DNA of 40,554 bases from Acidobacteriota bacterium (GTDB taxonomy: Bacteria > Acidobacteriota > Vicinamibacteria > Vicinamibacterales > CAVVIG01). Each line of letters begins with the position of its first letter. Within the stretch, counting starts at the first letter, position 1. Positions 13,771-22,042 of the stretch are shown piece after piece. Under the pieces are notes generated by a model. It was not told where the DNA came from. It searched no databases and saw nothing but the letters and a program-made list of their open reading frames with translations. Position numbers and translations under genes: made by a program. The stretch lies in the NCBI GenBank assembly GCA_003222535.1, contig QHWJ01000339.1, forward strand, positions 1 to 40,554. Direction: 5' to 3'.

Positions 13771-16722
13771 ATGACGACGATCCACGAGTCCGGTAAGACC
13801 GTGCGGGCGCGGCAGCGGTCAATCTTCTGTGTGGTGGCTTTGATTTCGATGGCGGGTGTCCATGCGGCATCCGCTCAGAGCGTCTCGTCGGGAACGATCG
13901 AAGGCATCGTGAAGGACGAGTCCAACGCCATTCTGCCCGGCGTGACGGTCACCGTGACCAGTCCTCAGCTGCAGGTCGGGCTGCTTACTCAGGTGTCCGA
14001 TGCAGCCGGAAACTACAAGTTCGTCGACCTGCCGGCCGGCACCTATCGCCTGAAGGCCGAGCTCACCGGATTCTCGACGTCCATTCGCGAAGACCTGCGC
14101 CTGACCGTCGGCTTCAACGCGCGCGTCGATCTGACGCTGAAGCTCGGTGCCATGGAAGAGTCGGTCACCGTCAGCGGGCAGAGTCCGGTGGTCGACATCA
14201 CGAGCACGACGGGAAGCGTCGCGTTCACCAAGGAAGTGCTCGATTCGATACCGCGCGGCCGCGACCTGCAGAACATCTTTGCCATGGCGCCCGGGGTGAC
14301 GCAGGCGGTCGCCGATGTCGGCGGCAGCACGATGGCGCAGCGCCAGAACCTGTCCAGCTACGGCGTCCTGTCCCAGCCGAAACTCCAGGTCGAAGGCATG
14401 AACATCACGATGGGCGCAGACCAGAACACCGCGATCTATTTCAACGACAGCACGCTCGAAGAAGTGCAGATCAAGAGCTCGGGCAACGACGCCGAAGTCT
14501 CAGTGCCGGGTATCTCGATGGTGGCGATCATGAAGTCGGGCGGCAACGCCTTTCACGGCACGTACCAGGTCTCCACGGAATCGCCGAAATTCCAGTCCGA
14601 CAACCTGGACAACGCCCTGCGGGCGCAGGGGCTCACCGCCACGTCGCCGCTGAAGAACTTCTACGACGTATCCGCGGATCTCGGTGGCCGGATTATCCGC
14701 GACAAGTTGTGGTTCTACGGTGCATACGGCCGGCAGAACAAGAACGAAGGGCTGCTCGGGTTCGCGTCCGGTCCGGGTCCCGACAACAAGTACCTGACAG
14801 CGGACGACCCGCTCGCCAATGTCGAGACATCGCTCTCACAGATATCCGCGAAGCTGTCCTACCAGCTCACGAAGAACAATCGGCTGGTCTACGCGTGGCA
14901 GCGGGGCACCAAGGCGCAGCCGCAGAACAACGCCGGCCGGTTCACCCCGCTCGAATCGACGAGGGACTACAAGAACCCGACGGCGATTCAGAAGCTCGAG
15001 CTCCAGAGCATGATCAGTCCGCGGGTGCTCGTGAACGCCGTCGGCGGCTACAGCGGGTACGTGACTGATTACGATGCGGCCCGCTCCTACGCACGTGCGG
15101 ATGCGCCGCCGCGGCAAGATCTCGCGACGACGTTAAACACGGGTTCTGCCTCATTGCATCAGAACAAGACCCGCGATCGCTTTCAAAGCGACGACAGCAT
15201 CAGCTTCTTCCCGGACCGCTCGTTTGCCGGCAAGCACGAGCTCAAGACCGGCATCAGCATCTATCTCGACAAGAGCTCCGACGGTTATGCAAACAACCTG
15301 GCCTGCAACTGCATCCTGTACACCGACACGATCGGCGGCGTCCCGGGTACGCCATCGCAAATCAGGCTCTACAACACGCCGGTCGTTCCAGCAGACCACG
15401 ACAACATTTACGCGTGGTACCTGAAGGACAGCTGGCGGCCCACGAGCAGACTCACGGTCAATCTCGGTATCCGTTGGGAGCGGCAGCACTCGTTCCTGCC
15501 CGCGCAGGATTATGCGGGCGCGCGTGATTGGCCGACAGTATTCCCCGGCGGGTCCTTCCCGAAAATCGAGGTGCAGAAGCTGACCCGCGCGGTGCCTCGT
15601 ACCGGCCTGGCCTGGGATATCGGAGGCAAATCGGTCGTGAAAGCGACATTCGGTCTGTACAACTACATGCTCGGGGACACCTACGCCGACGCGTTCAACA
15701 GGAATGCCACCGCGCAGGCCACGTTCAACTGGCACGATCTGAACGGCGACAAGCTCTATCAGCCGGGCGAAGTGAACCTCGACCCGAACGGTTCCGACTT
15801 CAGGAGCATCACGGCGGCCAGCAACCAGATCCTGAATCCGAATCTGAAATCGCCGGATATCTGGGAAACGACGGCGAGCTTCGAGCGCGAGCTGGCGGCA
15901 AACATGGGGCTCCGCGTGATGTATGTCAACAAGGTGCTCTCCAATTCGATCTACAACCCGGCGCACACGACGACGAACTCGTTCGTCGTTATCAATACGC
16001 TGCGCCCATTCGACGCCTGGAGCGTGCCAGTCACACGACGCGATCCAGGCCCCGACGGAATCCTCGGTAACGGCGATGACGGCGGGAAGGTGACGCTCGC
16101 GGATTACAGCGCCGCGTTCCGCGGCGCCGGGTTCGTGAACAGTCAAATCGTCAACGCCACCAACACGGATCGTTTCCACTCGGTCGAGGCCACGCTGACC
16201 AAGCGGTTCTCGTCGAGGTGGACCGGCCAGGTGTCGTATTTCGCGGTGAAGAATCACCGGTGGCTCGCCTCGGTTTTCAACAGCCCCAACGATCAGTTCT
16301 TCCCGCTGGACGAAACCTGGTCGTGGGCCGGCAATGTCACCGGCAGTTATCGGTTTCCCGGAGACGTCCTGGTGTCCGGATTCCTTCAAAGCAAGAACGG
16401 CTACACTGGGCAGAGAACGTACATCTTCCGCCAGGTCGATCCCGATGGCGGCCCCGCCATCGCGCAGAACGGCAATACCACGATTCGCCTCGAGCCATAC
16501 GGAAGCCAGCGGCTCTCGGCGCAGAATATTCTGAACCTGCGCGCAAGCAAGGATTTCAGGCTCGGCGGCGGGCGGCGGGTCGATGTCGACGTTGACGTCT
16601 TCAACGTGTTGAACGCGGCGACGCCAACCAATGCGAACTTCCAGTCGGGCCCGTCGTTCGGCTACGTCACCGGCGTCATCCCAGCTCGTATCGCACGCCT
16701 GGGAGTGCGTTTCCTGTTCTGA
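13771..16722 (+). CDS. Oar-like TonB-dependent receptor with carboxypeptidase-regulatory-like N-domain
   Basis: 983 residues. The start is ATG 13771, with GAGAGGAG seven bases upstream; an open frame further upstream is not coding-like. A signal peptide ends near residue 36 (FCVVALISMAGVHAASAQ). Residues about 40-120 are a carboxypeptidase-D-type regulatory beta domain (GTIEGIVKDESNAILPGVTV, then AAGNYKFVDLPAGTYRLKAE). The plug follows, with SIPRGRDLQNIFAMAPGV and the LEEVQIKSSGNDAEVSVPG loop, and then a beta barrel to the C-terminus, which ends in aromatic FLF. Such proteins import or bind large ligands across the outer membrane using TonB/ExbBD energy; the ligand here is unknown. The gene lies 47 bases before the tandem secreted-protein genes and probably heads their operon. 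Confidence 0.9.
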   Translation: MTTIHESGKTVRARQRSIFCVVALISMAGVHAASAQSVSSGTIEGIVKDESNAILPGVTVTVTSPQLQVGLLTQVSDAAGNYKFVDLPAGTYRLKAELTGFSTSIREDLRLTVGFNARVDLTLKLGAMEESVTVSGQSPVVDITSTTGSVAFTKEVLDSIPRGRDLQNIFAMAPGVTQAVADVGGSTMAQRQNLSSYGVLSQPKLQVEGMNITMGADQNTAIYFNDSTLEEVQIKSSGNDAEVSVPGISMVAIMKSGGNAFHGTYQVSTESPKFQSDNLDNALRAQGLTATSPLKNFYDVSADLGGRIIRDKLWFYGAYGRQNKNEGLLGFASGPGPDNKYLTADDPLANVETSLSQISAKLSYQLTKNNRLVYAWQRGTKAQPQNNAGRFTPLESTRDYKNPTAIQKLELQSMISPRVLVNAVGGYSGYVTDYDAARSYARADAPPRQDLATTLNTGSASLHQNKTRDRFQSDDSISFFPDRSFAGKHELKTGISIYLDKSSDGYANNLACNCILYTDTIGGVPGTPSQIRLYNTPVVPADHDNIYAWYLKDSWRPTSRLTVNLGIRWERQHSFLPAQDYAGARDWPTVFPGGSFPKIEVQKLTRAVPRTGLAWDIGGKSVVKATFGLYNYMLGDTYADAFNRNATAQATFNWHDLNGDKLYQPGEVNLDPNGSDFRSITAASNQILNPNLKSPDIWETTASFERELAANMGLRVMYVNKVLSNSIYNPAHTTTNSFVVINTLRPFDAWSVPVTRRDPGPDGILGNGDDGGKVTLADYSAAFRGAGFVNSQIVNATNTDRFHSVEATLTKRFSSRWTGQVSYFAVKNHRWLASVFNSPNDQFFPLDETWSWAGNVTGSYRFPGDVLVSGFLQSKNGYTGQRTYIFRQVDPDGGPAIAQNGNTTIRLEPYGSQRLSAQNILNLRASKDFRLGGGRRVDVDVDVFNVLNAATPTNANFQSGPSFGYVTGVIPARIARLGVRFLF

Positions 16723-16769
16723 CATTTCGTCGTGGTCTTCGCTATGGGTCCCGTTGATTGGAGGCGCAG

Positions 16770-19090
16770 ATGAGCCTGAAGAGATCAATCGTGTTCGCCG
16801 GCCTGGCCGCTGCGGCGATGGCGGTGGCACTCGTGGTGCCCTCGCCGGCCTCGACGCTGTCGCCGATGCCGGTGTTGTTCGCCGATTCACTGAACTGCAA
16901 CCTGTCGCAGTACAAGGCGGCGCAGGGGCTGACGGCAGCCATCGATCAGGACATGCTCGTCGTCTCGTGGACCGGCCAGAACGGCGCCGAACTGCGCGCG
17001 CGGTATGGCATCGACGCCGGCCAGCCGGTGATTCGGGATCTGGCGGTCAAGAAGGCCGGCGGGCAATGGACGACGCTCGGCAAGAATCTCACGCCGGAAT
17101 ATCACGTCGTCAGCGGCGTTCGCCGGATGGCCAACGATCAGGCGAATCCGCTTCGCCAGGCCGGCATCGAGCTGACGGAGGAAGTCATCGCCAAGAACCG
17201 GTGGTATGCGTTCTGGGACGCGCCGCTGGTCATGCCGGGCTCGCAGGAACTGCAGGACGAAGCGGCATGGCAGCGGGCGCGACAGGGCGGCGGCCGCGGC
17301 GAGGGCAATGCTGGCGGGCGCGGCGGCCGCGGCCAGGAACCGCAGGCTGTGCTGCAACCGAACCGGACGGTGGGTCCGCAGCGCACCCCGTCCGAGATTC
17401 GGCGCGCCGACGCGTCGTTCCACACGACGTCGTGCAGCGTGAAAACCGACGGAGCGAGCCTCATGGTGACGTTCCCCGGCTTATCGATGGGGATATTCGC
17501 CGGCGACCTTCAGTTCACCGTGTACAAGGGCACCAACCTTCTGCGGATGGACGCCGCGGCGAAGACGGGCGAACAATGGGTTGCCTACAAATACGACGCG
17601 GGCCTGAAGGGATTCTCGACCGACTTCACGCCGCGCGTCACGTGGCGCGACACCGGAGGCCATCCGCAGCATCACCAGTTCGGCGGCGTGGTCAACAACA
17701 CGCTGGCGCGCGTGAAGGCGCAAAACCGCCTGATCGTGGCCGAAGCCGACGGGGGCGCCCTGGCGGCGTTCACCCCGCCGCACACCTTCTTCCTCACGCG
17801 TGAGAAGGACACCAATCTCGGCTACGTGTGGTACCGGAAGGACGCCGAAGGGCGGTTCGGCGTCGGCATCGGCATGCCCGAGCGTGAAGAGGATCCGCAA
17901 TACGTGCAGAATTTCGCGCTCTACAATGCGCCGCCCGGCACGGTGCAGAGGATGGGCGTCTATTTCTACGCGAGCCCCGACGGGGGCGAGCCGGCGCGTC
18001 AGGCCGTGCTGGCCTTCACGCACGGCGACACGTTCAAACCGCTTCCCGGCTACAAGACGTTCGTGAACCACTTCCATCTCGACTTCACCGGGCGGCAGCG
18101 CGCGTCCGGATCGCTCGACACGCCGTTCCAGGACCTGGCGGCAATGAGGTCGCTCGGCCTCAACGTCATCGGCCTGAGCGACTTCCATTTCGAGCTGCAC
18201 GCGAACGACGCCGGCCCGCTGCGGCTCGCCGACCAGAAGGACTATTTCGAAGCCACGCGGCGCGCGTCGGACAAGGACTTCCTGGTCGTGCCGTGGGAAG
18301 AGCCGAGCGCGTACTTCGGCGGGCACTACAACATCACGGCAAGGTCTATCACACGGGCAGCGCCGCGGACGTGCAGGCCATGATGGATGCCGAGGGCGCG
18401 TACTGGTATCACGCGCACCCGCGCACGAAGAGCACCACCGGTTATCCGGACCTAATCTGGGACAAGCCGTACGTGAAGAACGATCGGTATCTCGGCGTGG
18501 CGTTCAAGCCCGGCATGGGGCAGGACAACTCGGAAGTGCGGATGTGTGACTGGCGCTGCTTCGATGCGATCGACACGATGAACAACATGTACGCGGGCCT
18601 CGGCGTCAAGCCCAAGTACGTCATCGCCGACATCGACACGTATCGAAAGGGCCCCGAGGACGATCTATACGCCAACTTCCCGGTCAACTATCTGAAGATC
18701 GACAAAACGCCGGGGCCCGACGACGACTACAGCCCGATATTGAAATCGCTTCGCGACGGCAACTTCTTCGCGACGACGGGCGAGATTCTGATCAGGAACT
18801 ACAGCGTCGCGGGCACGGGCAATCAGCGAACGATTACCGCCGATGTCGACTGGACGTTTCCGCTGAGCTTCGTCGAAGTCGTGTGGAGCGACGGCAAAAA
18901 AGTCGATCGCCAGGTGATTTCAGCCACCGAGTCGGCGCCGTTCGGCACGAAGCACTTCGCGATCCCGTTCGATGCCACCGGCAGAGCGTGGGTGCGATTT
19001 GCGGTATGGGACTCGGCCGGAGACGGCGCATTCGTGCAGCCGGTGTGGGTGTCGCCGCCGAAGACCAATCCGACGGCGGGCTCCAGATAA
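16770..19090 (+). pseudogene. Uncharacterised secreted His-rich protein, copy 1, frameshifted by a 76-bp deletion
   Basis: ATG 16770 with GGAGG five bases upstream; the first frame runs to a stop at 18383. The second frame continues the same protein from about 18336 to 19090. A signal peptide covers residues 1-30. The sequence is homologous along its whole length to the gene at 19193. Comparison shows that copy 1 jumps from GGHYNI directly to GKVYHTG at 18335/18336 and lacks 76 bases present in copy 2. Because 76 is not a multiple of three, the frame is broken and the last 250 residues are cut off. Copy 1 also has a Gly/Arg-rich insert (RGGRGQ region, about 17,280-17,340) missing from copy 2. 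The deletion is either real decay or an assembly error. For the family, see the entry at 19193. Confidence 0.8.
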
Positions 19091-19117
19091 CAGGACGTCG
19101 CGAGTTGAGAAATCGCC

Positions 19118-19171
19118 GTGGCGTCCGCCTTTAGGCGGACCCGGCCAGGTCCGGCTGAAGCCGGACGCCAC
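19118..19171. repeat. Composite REP-like palindrome (54 bp)
   Basis: Outer arms GTGGCGTCCG (19118-19127) and CGGACGCCAC (19162-19171) enclose two inner palindromes: GTCCGCCT-TT-AGGCGGAC (19123-19140) and GTCCGGCT-GA-AGCCGGAC (19149-19166). It lies in the 100-base gap between the two tandem gene copies. The GTCCGGCT core recurs inside addA near 30,680, 31,650 and 32,560. Confidence 0.85.
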
Positions 19172-19192
19172 CAGAAAAAAAGAAGGCGCGCC

Positions 19193-21493
19193 ATGACATT
19201 CAGCAGACTGAAAGTGCTCCTGTATCGGATCGCGGTGGTGGTGACCACATCGACGGCGCTCGTATGGATAACGTCGGCGGCCGCGCCAACCGTGGCCGGC
19301 GGCACGCCGTTGCTCGCCGACGCGATGGCCTGCGATCTGGCGCAGTACAAGTCGAGCCCGGGCCTCGCGGCGGCGATGGACCAGAATGTGCTGGCCGTGG
19401 CCTGGACCGGTCAGAACGGCTCGGAAATGCGGGCACGTTACGCGATCGACGGCGGGCAGCCGATTGTCCGCGACCTGGCGGTGCGCAGGACGGGTGGCCA
19501 GTGGGTGACGCTGGGGCAGAACCTCACGCCGGAATATCGCGTGGTCAGCGGCATCCGGCGCATGTCAACCCAGCAAGCCGATCCGCTGAAGGCCGCCGGC
19601 GTGGAGCTGACGCCGGACGTGATTGCCAGGAACCGCTGGTACGCCTTCTGGGATGCGCCGCTGGTGATGAAGCCGGGCCGCGAGATCATCGGGCCGCCGC
19701 GCCGCGAATCGGACATCAAGCGCGCGAGCTCGTCGTTTCACACCACGTCATGCAGCGTGAAGACCGACGGCGCGGCGCTCGAGGTGACGTTCCCGGGGCT
19801 GTCGATGGGCATCTTCTCCGGCGATCTGCGATTCACGGCGTACCGCGGCACGAACCTTCTTCGCATGGATGCGCTGGCAAAAACCAATGACGAGTGGATT
19901 GCCTACAAATATGACGCGGGCCTGAAGGGATTCTCGACCGGCCTGACGCCGCGAGTCGCATGGCGTGACACGGGCGGGCAGCCGCAGCACTACGAGTTCG
20001 GCGGCGTGATTCAAAACACCAGCGCGCCGGTCAAGGCGCAGAATCGCCTGCTCGTGGCCGAAGGAAAGGGCGCATCGCTCGGTACCTTTACACCGCCGCA
20101 TACGTTCTTCTTCACGCGCGAGGTCGACACCAATCTCGGCTACGTGTGGTACCGGAAGGACTCGGCGACGACCTTCGGCATCGGCATCCGCCAGGCCGAC
20201 GCGGAGGAGACTCCGCAGTACGCGGACAACTTCGCCCTGTTCAACGCCCCACCGGGCACCGTGCAGCACATGGGCGTGTATTTCTACGCCAGTCCGGATT
20301 CGGCCGAGGGCACGCGCCAGGCGGTGCTCCGGTTCACGCACGGCGACGAGTTCAAGCCCTTGCCGGGCTACAAGACGTTCGTGAACCATTTCCATCTGCG
20401 GTTCACCGAACGGCTCCGCGCCTCGGGCTCGTTCGACACGCCGATGCAGGACCTGGCGGCGATGAAGGCGCTCGGCCTCAACATCATCGGCCTGAGCGAT
20501 TTTCACGGCGACATGCATCCGAACGACCCGGGGCCGCTTCGATTCAAGGATCAGAAGGACTACTTCGAGACCACGCGCCGCGCGTCTGATACCGATTTCC
20601 TCGTGACGCCCTGGGAAGAGCCGAGCGCGTATTTCGGCGGGCACTACAACATCATCTTCCCGAAACGGAACGTGTACTGGTCCAAAGTACGCCAGCCGGG
20701 GCAGCCGTTCACCGAAATCGATCCCATGTACGGCAAGGTGTACCACACGGGCGATGCGGCCGACGTGCAGCAGATGATGGACGCGGAAGGCGCCTACTGG
20801 TACCATGCGCACCCGCGCACGAAAGGCACGACCGGTTATCCGGATCTGATCTTCGACAAGCCGTACGTGAAGAACGATCGGTATCTCGGCGTCGCGTTCA
20901 AGCCGGGCATGGGCATGGATCTGTCCGAGGCAAAGATCTGCGAGTGGCGGTGCTTCGACTCCACCGACACGATGAACAACCTCTACACCGGCTCCGGGTT
21001 GAAGCCGAAGTACATCATTGCCGACATCGACACCTATCGGAAAGGACCGGAAGACGACACCTACGCGAACTTCCCGGTGAACTACCTGAAGCTCGCCAGG
21101 ACGCCTCGGGCCGACGACGATGTCAGCCCGGTGCTGGCGGCGCTGCGTGACGGGAATTTTTTCGTGACCACCGGCGAGATCCTGATCACGAACTACTCGA
21201 TCGCCGGCACCGGCGCCACGCGATCGATCGGCGCGGACGTGGAATGGACGTTCCCCTTGTCGTTCGTCGAAGTGGTGTGGGGCGACGGCAAGAAGGTCGA
21301 CCGCCAGATGATCTCAGCCACCGACCTGGGCGCGTTCGGCACAAAGCACTTCGCGATTCCATTCGACGCGACAGGCAAATCGTGGGTGCGGTTCGCCGTG
21401 TGGGATACGGCGGGCAACGGCGCGTTCGTGCAGCCGGCGTGGCTGAATGCGCCGAGGACGACGACTGATGAGGGCGCGCAACGTAAACAGTAA
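19193..21493 (+). CDS. Uncharacterised secreted histidine-rich (possibly PHP-like metallohydrolase) protein, copy 2, intact
   Basis: 766 residues from ATG 19193 (GAAGG upstream). A signal peptide lies at about 1-40 (AVVVTTSTALVWITSAAA). The N-terminal half is rich in beta strands. From residue about 395 there is a His/Asp series like that of metal-dependent hydrolases: HFH at 399-401, LSDFHGDMH at 435-442, GGHYN with H484, YHAHP with H538 and H540, and IADIDTY further on. This spacing recalls PHP-type phosphoesterases, but I cannot assign a named family, so any enzyme activity is inference. Seven or more cysteines suggest disulfides in the periplasm. It follows its broken sister gene and the TonB receptor at 13771, so a role on material taken up by that receptor is plausible. 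The stop overlaps the start of the next gene. Confidence 0.75.
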   Translation: MTFSRLKVLLYRIAVVVTTSTALVWITSAAAPTVAGGTPLLADAMACDLAQYKSSPGLAAAMDQNVLAVAWTGQNGSEMRARYAIDGGQPIVRDLAVRRTGGQWVTLGQNLTPEYRVVSGIRRMSTQQADPLKAAGVELTPDVIARNRWYAFWDAPLVMKPGREIIGPPRRESDIKRASSSFHTTSCSVKTDGAALEVTFPGLSMGIFSGDLRFTAYRGTNLLRMDALAKTNDEWIAYKYDAGLKGFSTGLTPRVAWRDTGGQPQHYEFGGVIQNTSAPVKAQNRLLVAEGKGASLGTFTPPHTFFFTREVDTNLGYVWYRKDSATTFGIGIRQADAEETPQYADNFALFNAPPGTVQHMGVYFYASPDSAEGTRQAVLRFTHGDEFKPLPGYKTFVNHFHLRFTERLRASGSFDTPMQDLAAMKALGLNIIGLSDFHGDMHPNDPGPLRFKDQKDYFETTRRASDTDFLVTPWEEPSAYFGGHYNIIFPKRNVYWSKVRQPGQPFTEIDPMYGKVYHTGDAADVQQMMDAEGAYWYHAHPRTKGTTGYPDLIFDKPYVKNDRYLGVAFKPGMGMDLSEAKICEWRCFDSTDTMNNLYTGSGLKPKYIIADIDTYRKGPEDDTYANFPVNYLKLARTPRADDDVSPVLAALRDGNFFVTTGEILITNYSIAGTGATRSIGADVEWTFPLSFVEVVWGDGKKVDRQMISATDLGAFGTKHFAIPFDATGKSWVRFAVWDTAGNGAFVQPAWLNAPRTTTDEGAQRKQ

Positions 21494-21746
21494 AACGTAT
21501 CGATCGACTGACTCTCGAAGGGCCCGGACCGGCGCAACGAGCGCGGCTCCGCGAGCCACGCGGATCGGGAAGGTTCGCGAAGCGTTCTGGCTGGATCCGC
21601 GGCTGGTCGACGAAGCGCGAGAAGCGCTCGGTGTCTCCACGGAACGCGAAGCCGTGGAGATGGCGCTCGACCTGGTCGGCTTCCGGAGACATTTGGTCCT
21701 GGGCGCGCGGGCGTTACGCCGCCTCGTGCTGTCGCGCATCGACTGA
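21468..21746 (+). CDS. VapB-type antitoxin-like protein
   Basis: About 92 residues from ATG 21468, which overlaps the 3' end of the preceding gene; ATG 21447 is an in-frame alternative. Residues from about 38 read KVREAFWLDPRLVDEARE, ALGVSTEREAVEMALDLV and GFRRHLVLGARALRRL. This is the pattern of VapB antitoxins of PIN toxins: a short DNA-binding beta strand and two helices, then a toxin-wrapping tail. The N-terminal 35 residues are basic and probably extended. The partner toxin follows directly but only its last third remains, so this is an orphaned antitoxin. It could still repress its own operon. The start codon is not certain because no clear SD precedes either ATG. Confidence 0.6.
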   Translation: MRARNVNSKTYRSTDSRRARTGATSAAPRATRIGKVREAFWLDPRLVDEAREALGVSTEREAVEMALDLVGFRRHLVLGARALRRLVLSRID

Positions 21747-21748
21747 CT

Positions 21749-21880
21749 CTTGACATCCTGATCGCCTGGTCCTGCAGGGAAATTGGCGCCGTTCTCGTGT
21801 CGCGTAACGTGAAGGATTTGTCCAGGATCGCCAAGGCGTTTACGTTCGAGTTTGTGGCGCCGTATCCCTCCAGCCGCTAA
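21749..21880 (+). pseudogene. VapC PIN-domain toxin, C-terminal third only
   Basis: Starting two bases after the antitoxin stop, a 43-codon frame reads LDILIAWSCREIGAVLVSRN, then VKDLSRIAKAFTFEFVAPY, and ends SSR-stop. This is the end of a PIN-domain VapC: the D-x-L-I-A helix with a catalytic acidic residue, the AVLVSRNVKDL motif, and a final F-x-F-V-x-PYP strand. Intact toxins have about 130-140 residues, so some 90 N-terminal residues, including the first catalytic Asp, are gone. There is no start codon. The fragment cannot be an active ribonuclease. The deletion joins it almost seamlessly to vapB. Confidence 0.65.
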
Positions 21881-22042
21881 ATTCCCTATTCCTCACTTCT
21901 GACGTACAACGACGACGGCCCGAGAAACCCGCCATGCCTGGCGCAAGACGCAGGGCTTGACTGGGTCTCGAAGAGCGCGTAGCGTTCCGTAAATTTTCTG
22001 CACGACTCGGCGGCGTAAGGCCATCGGACAGGAGAGATTCCA

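Noticed and set aside
15151-16890. 579-codon minus-strand ORF opposite the first TonB receptor
   Set aside because: A shadow frame with Arg/Val-biased composition and no motif.
21881-22042. Riboswitch-like leader before the second TonB receptor
   Set aside because: I compared it by eye with cobalamin and c-di-GMP riboswitch cores and found no conserved box.
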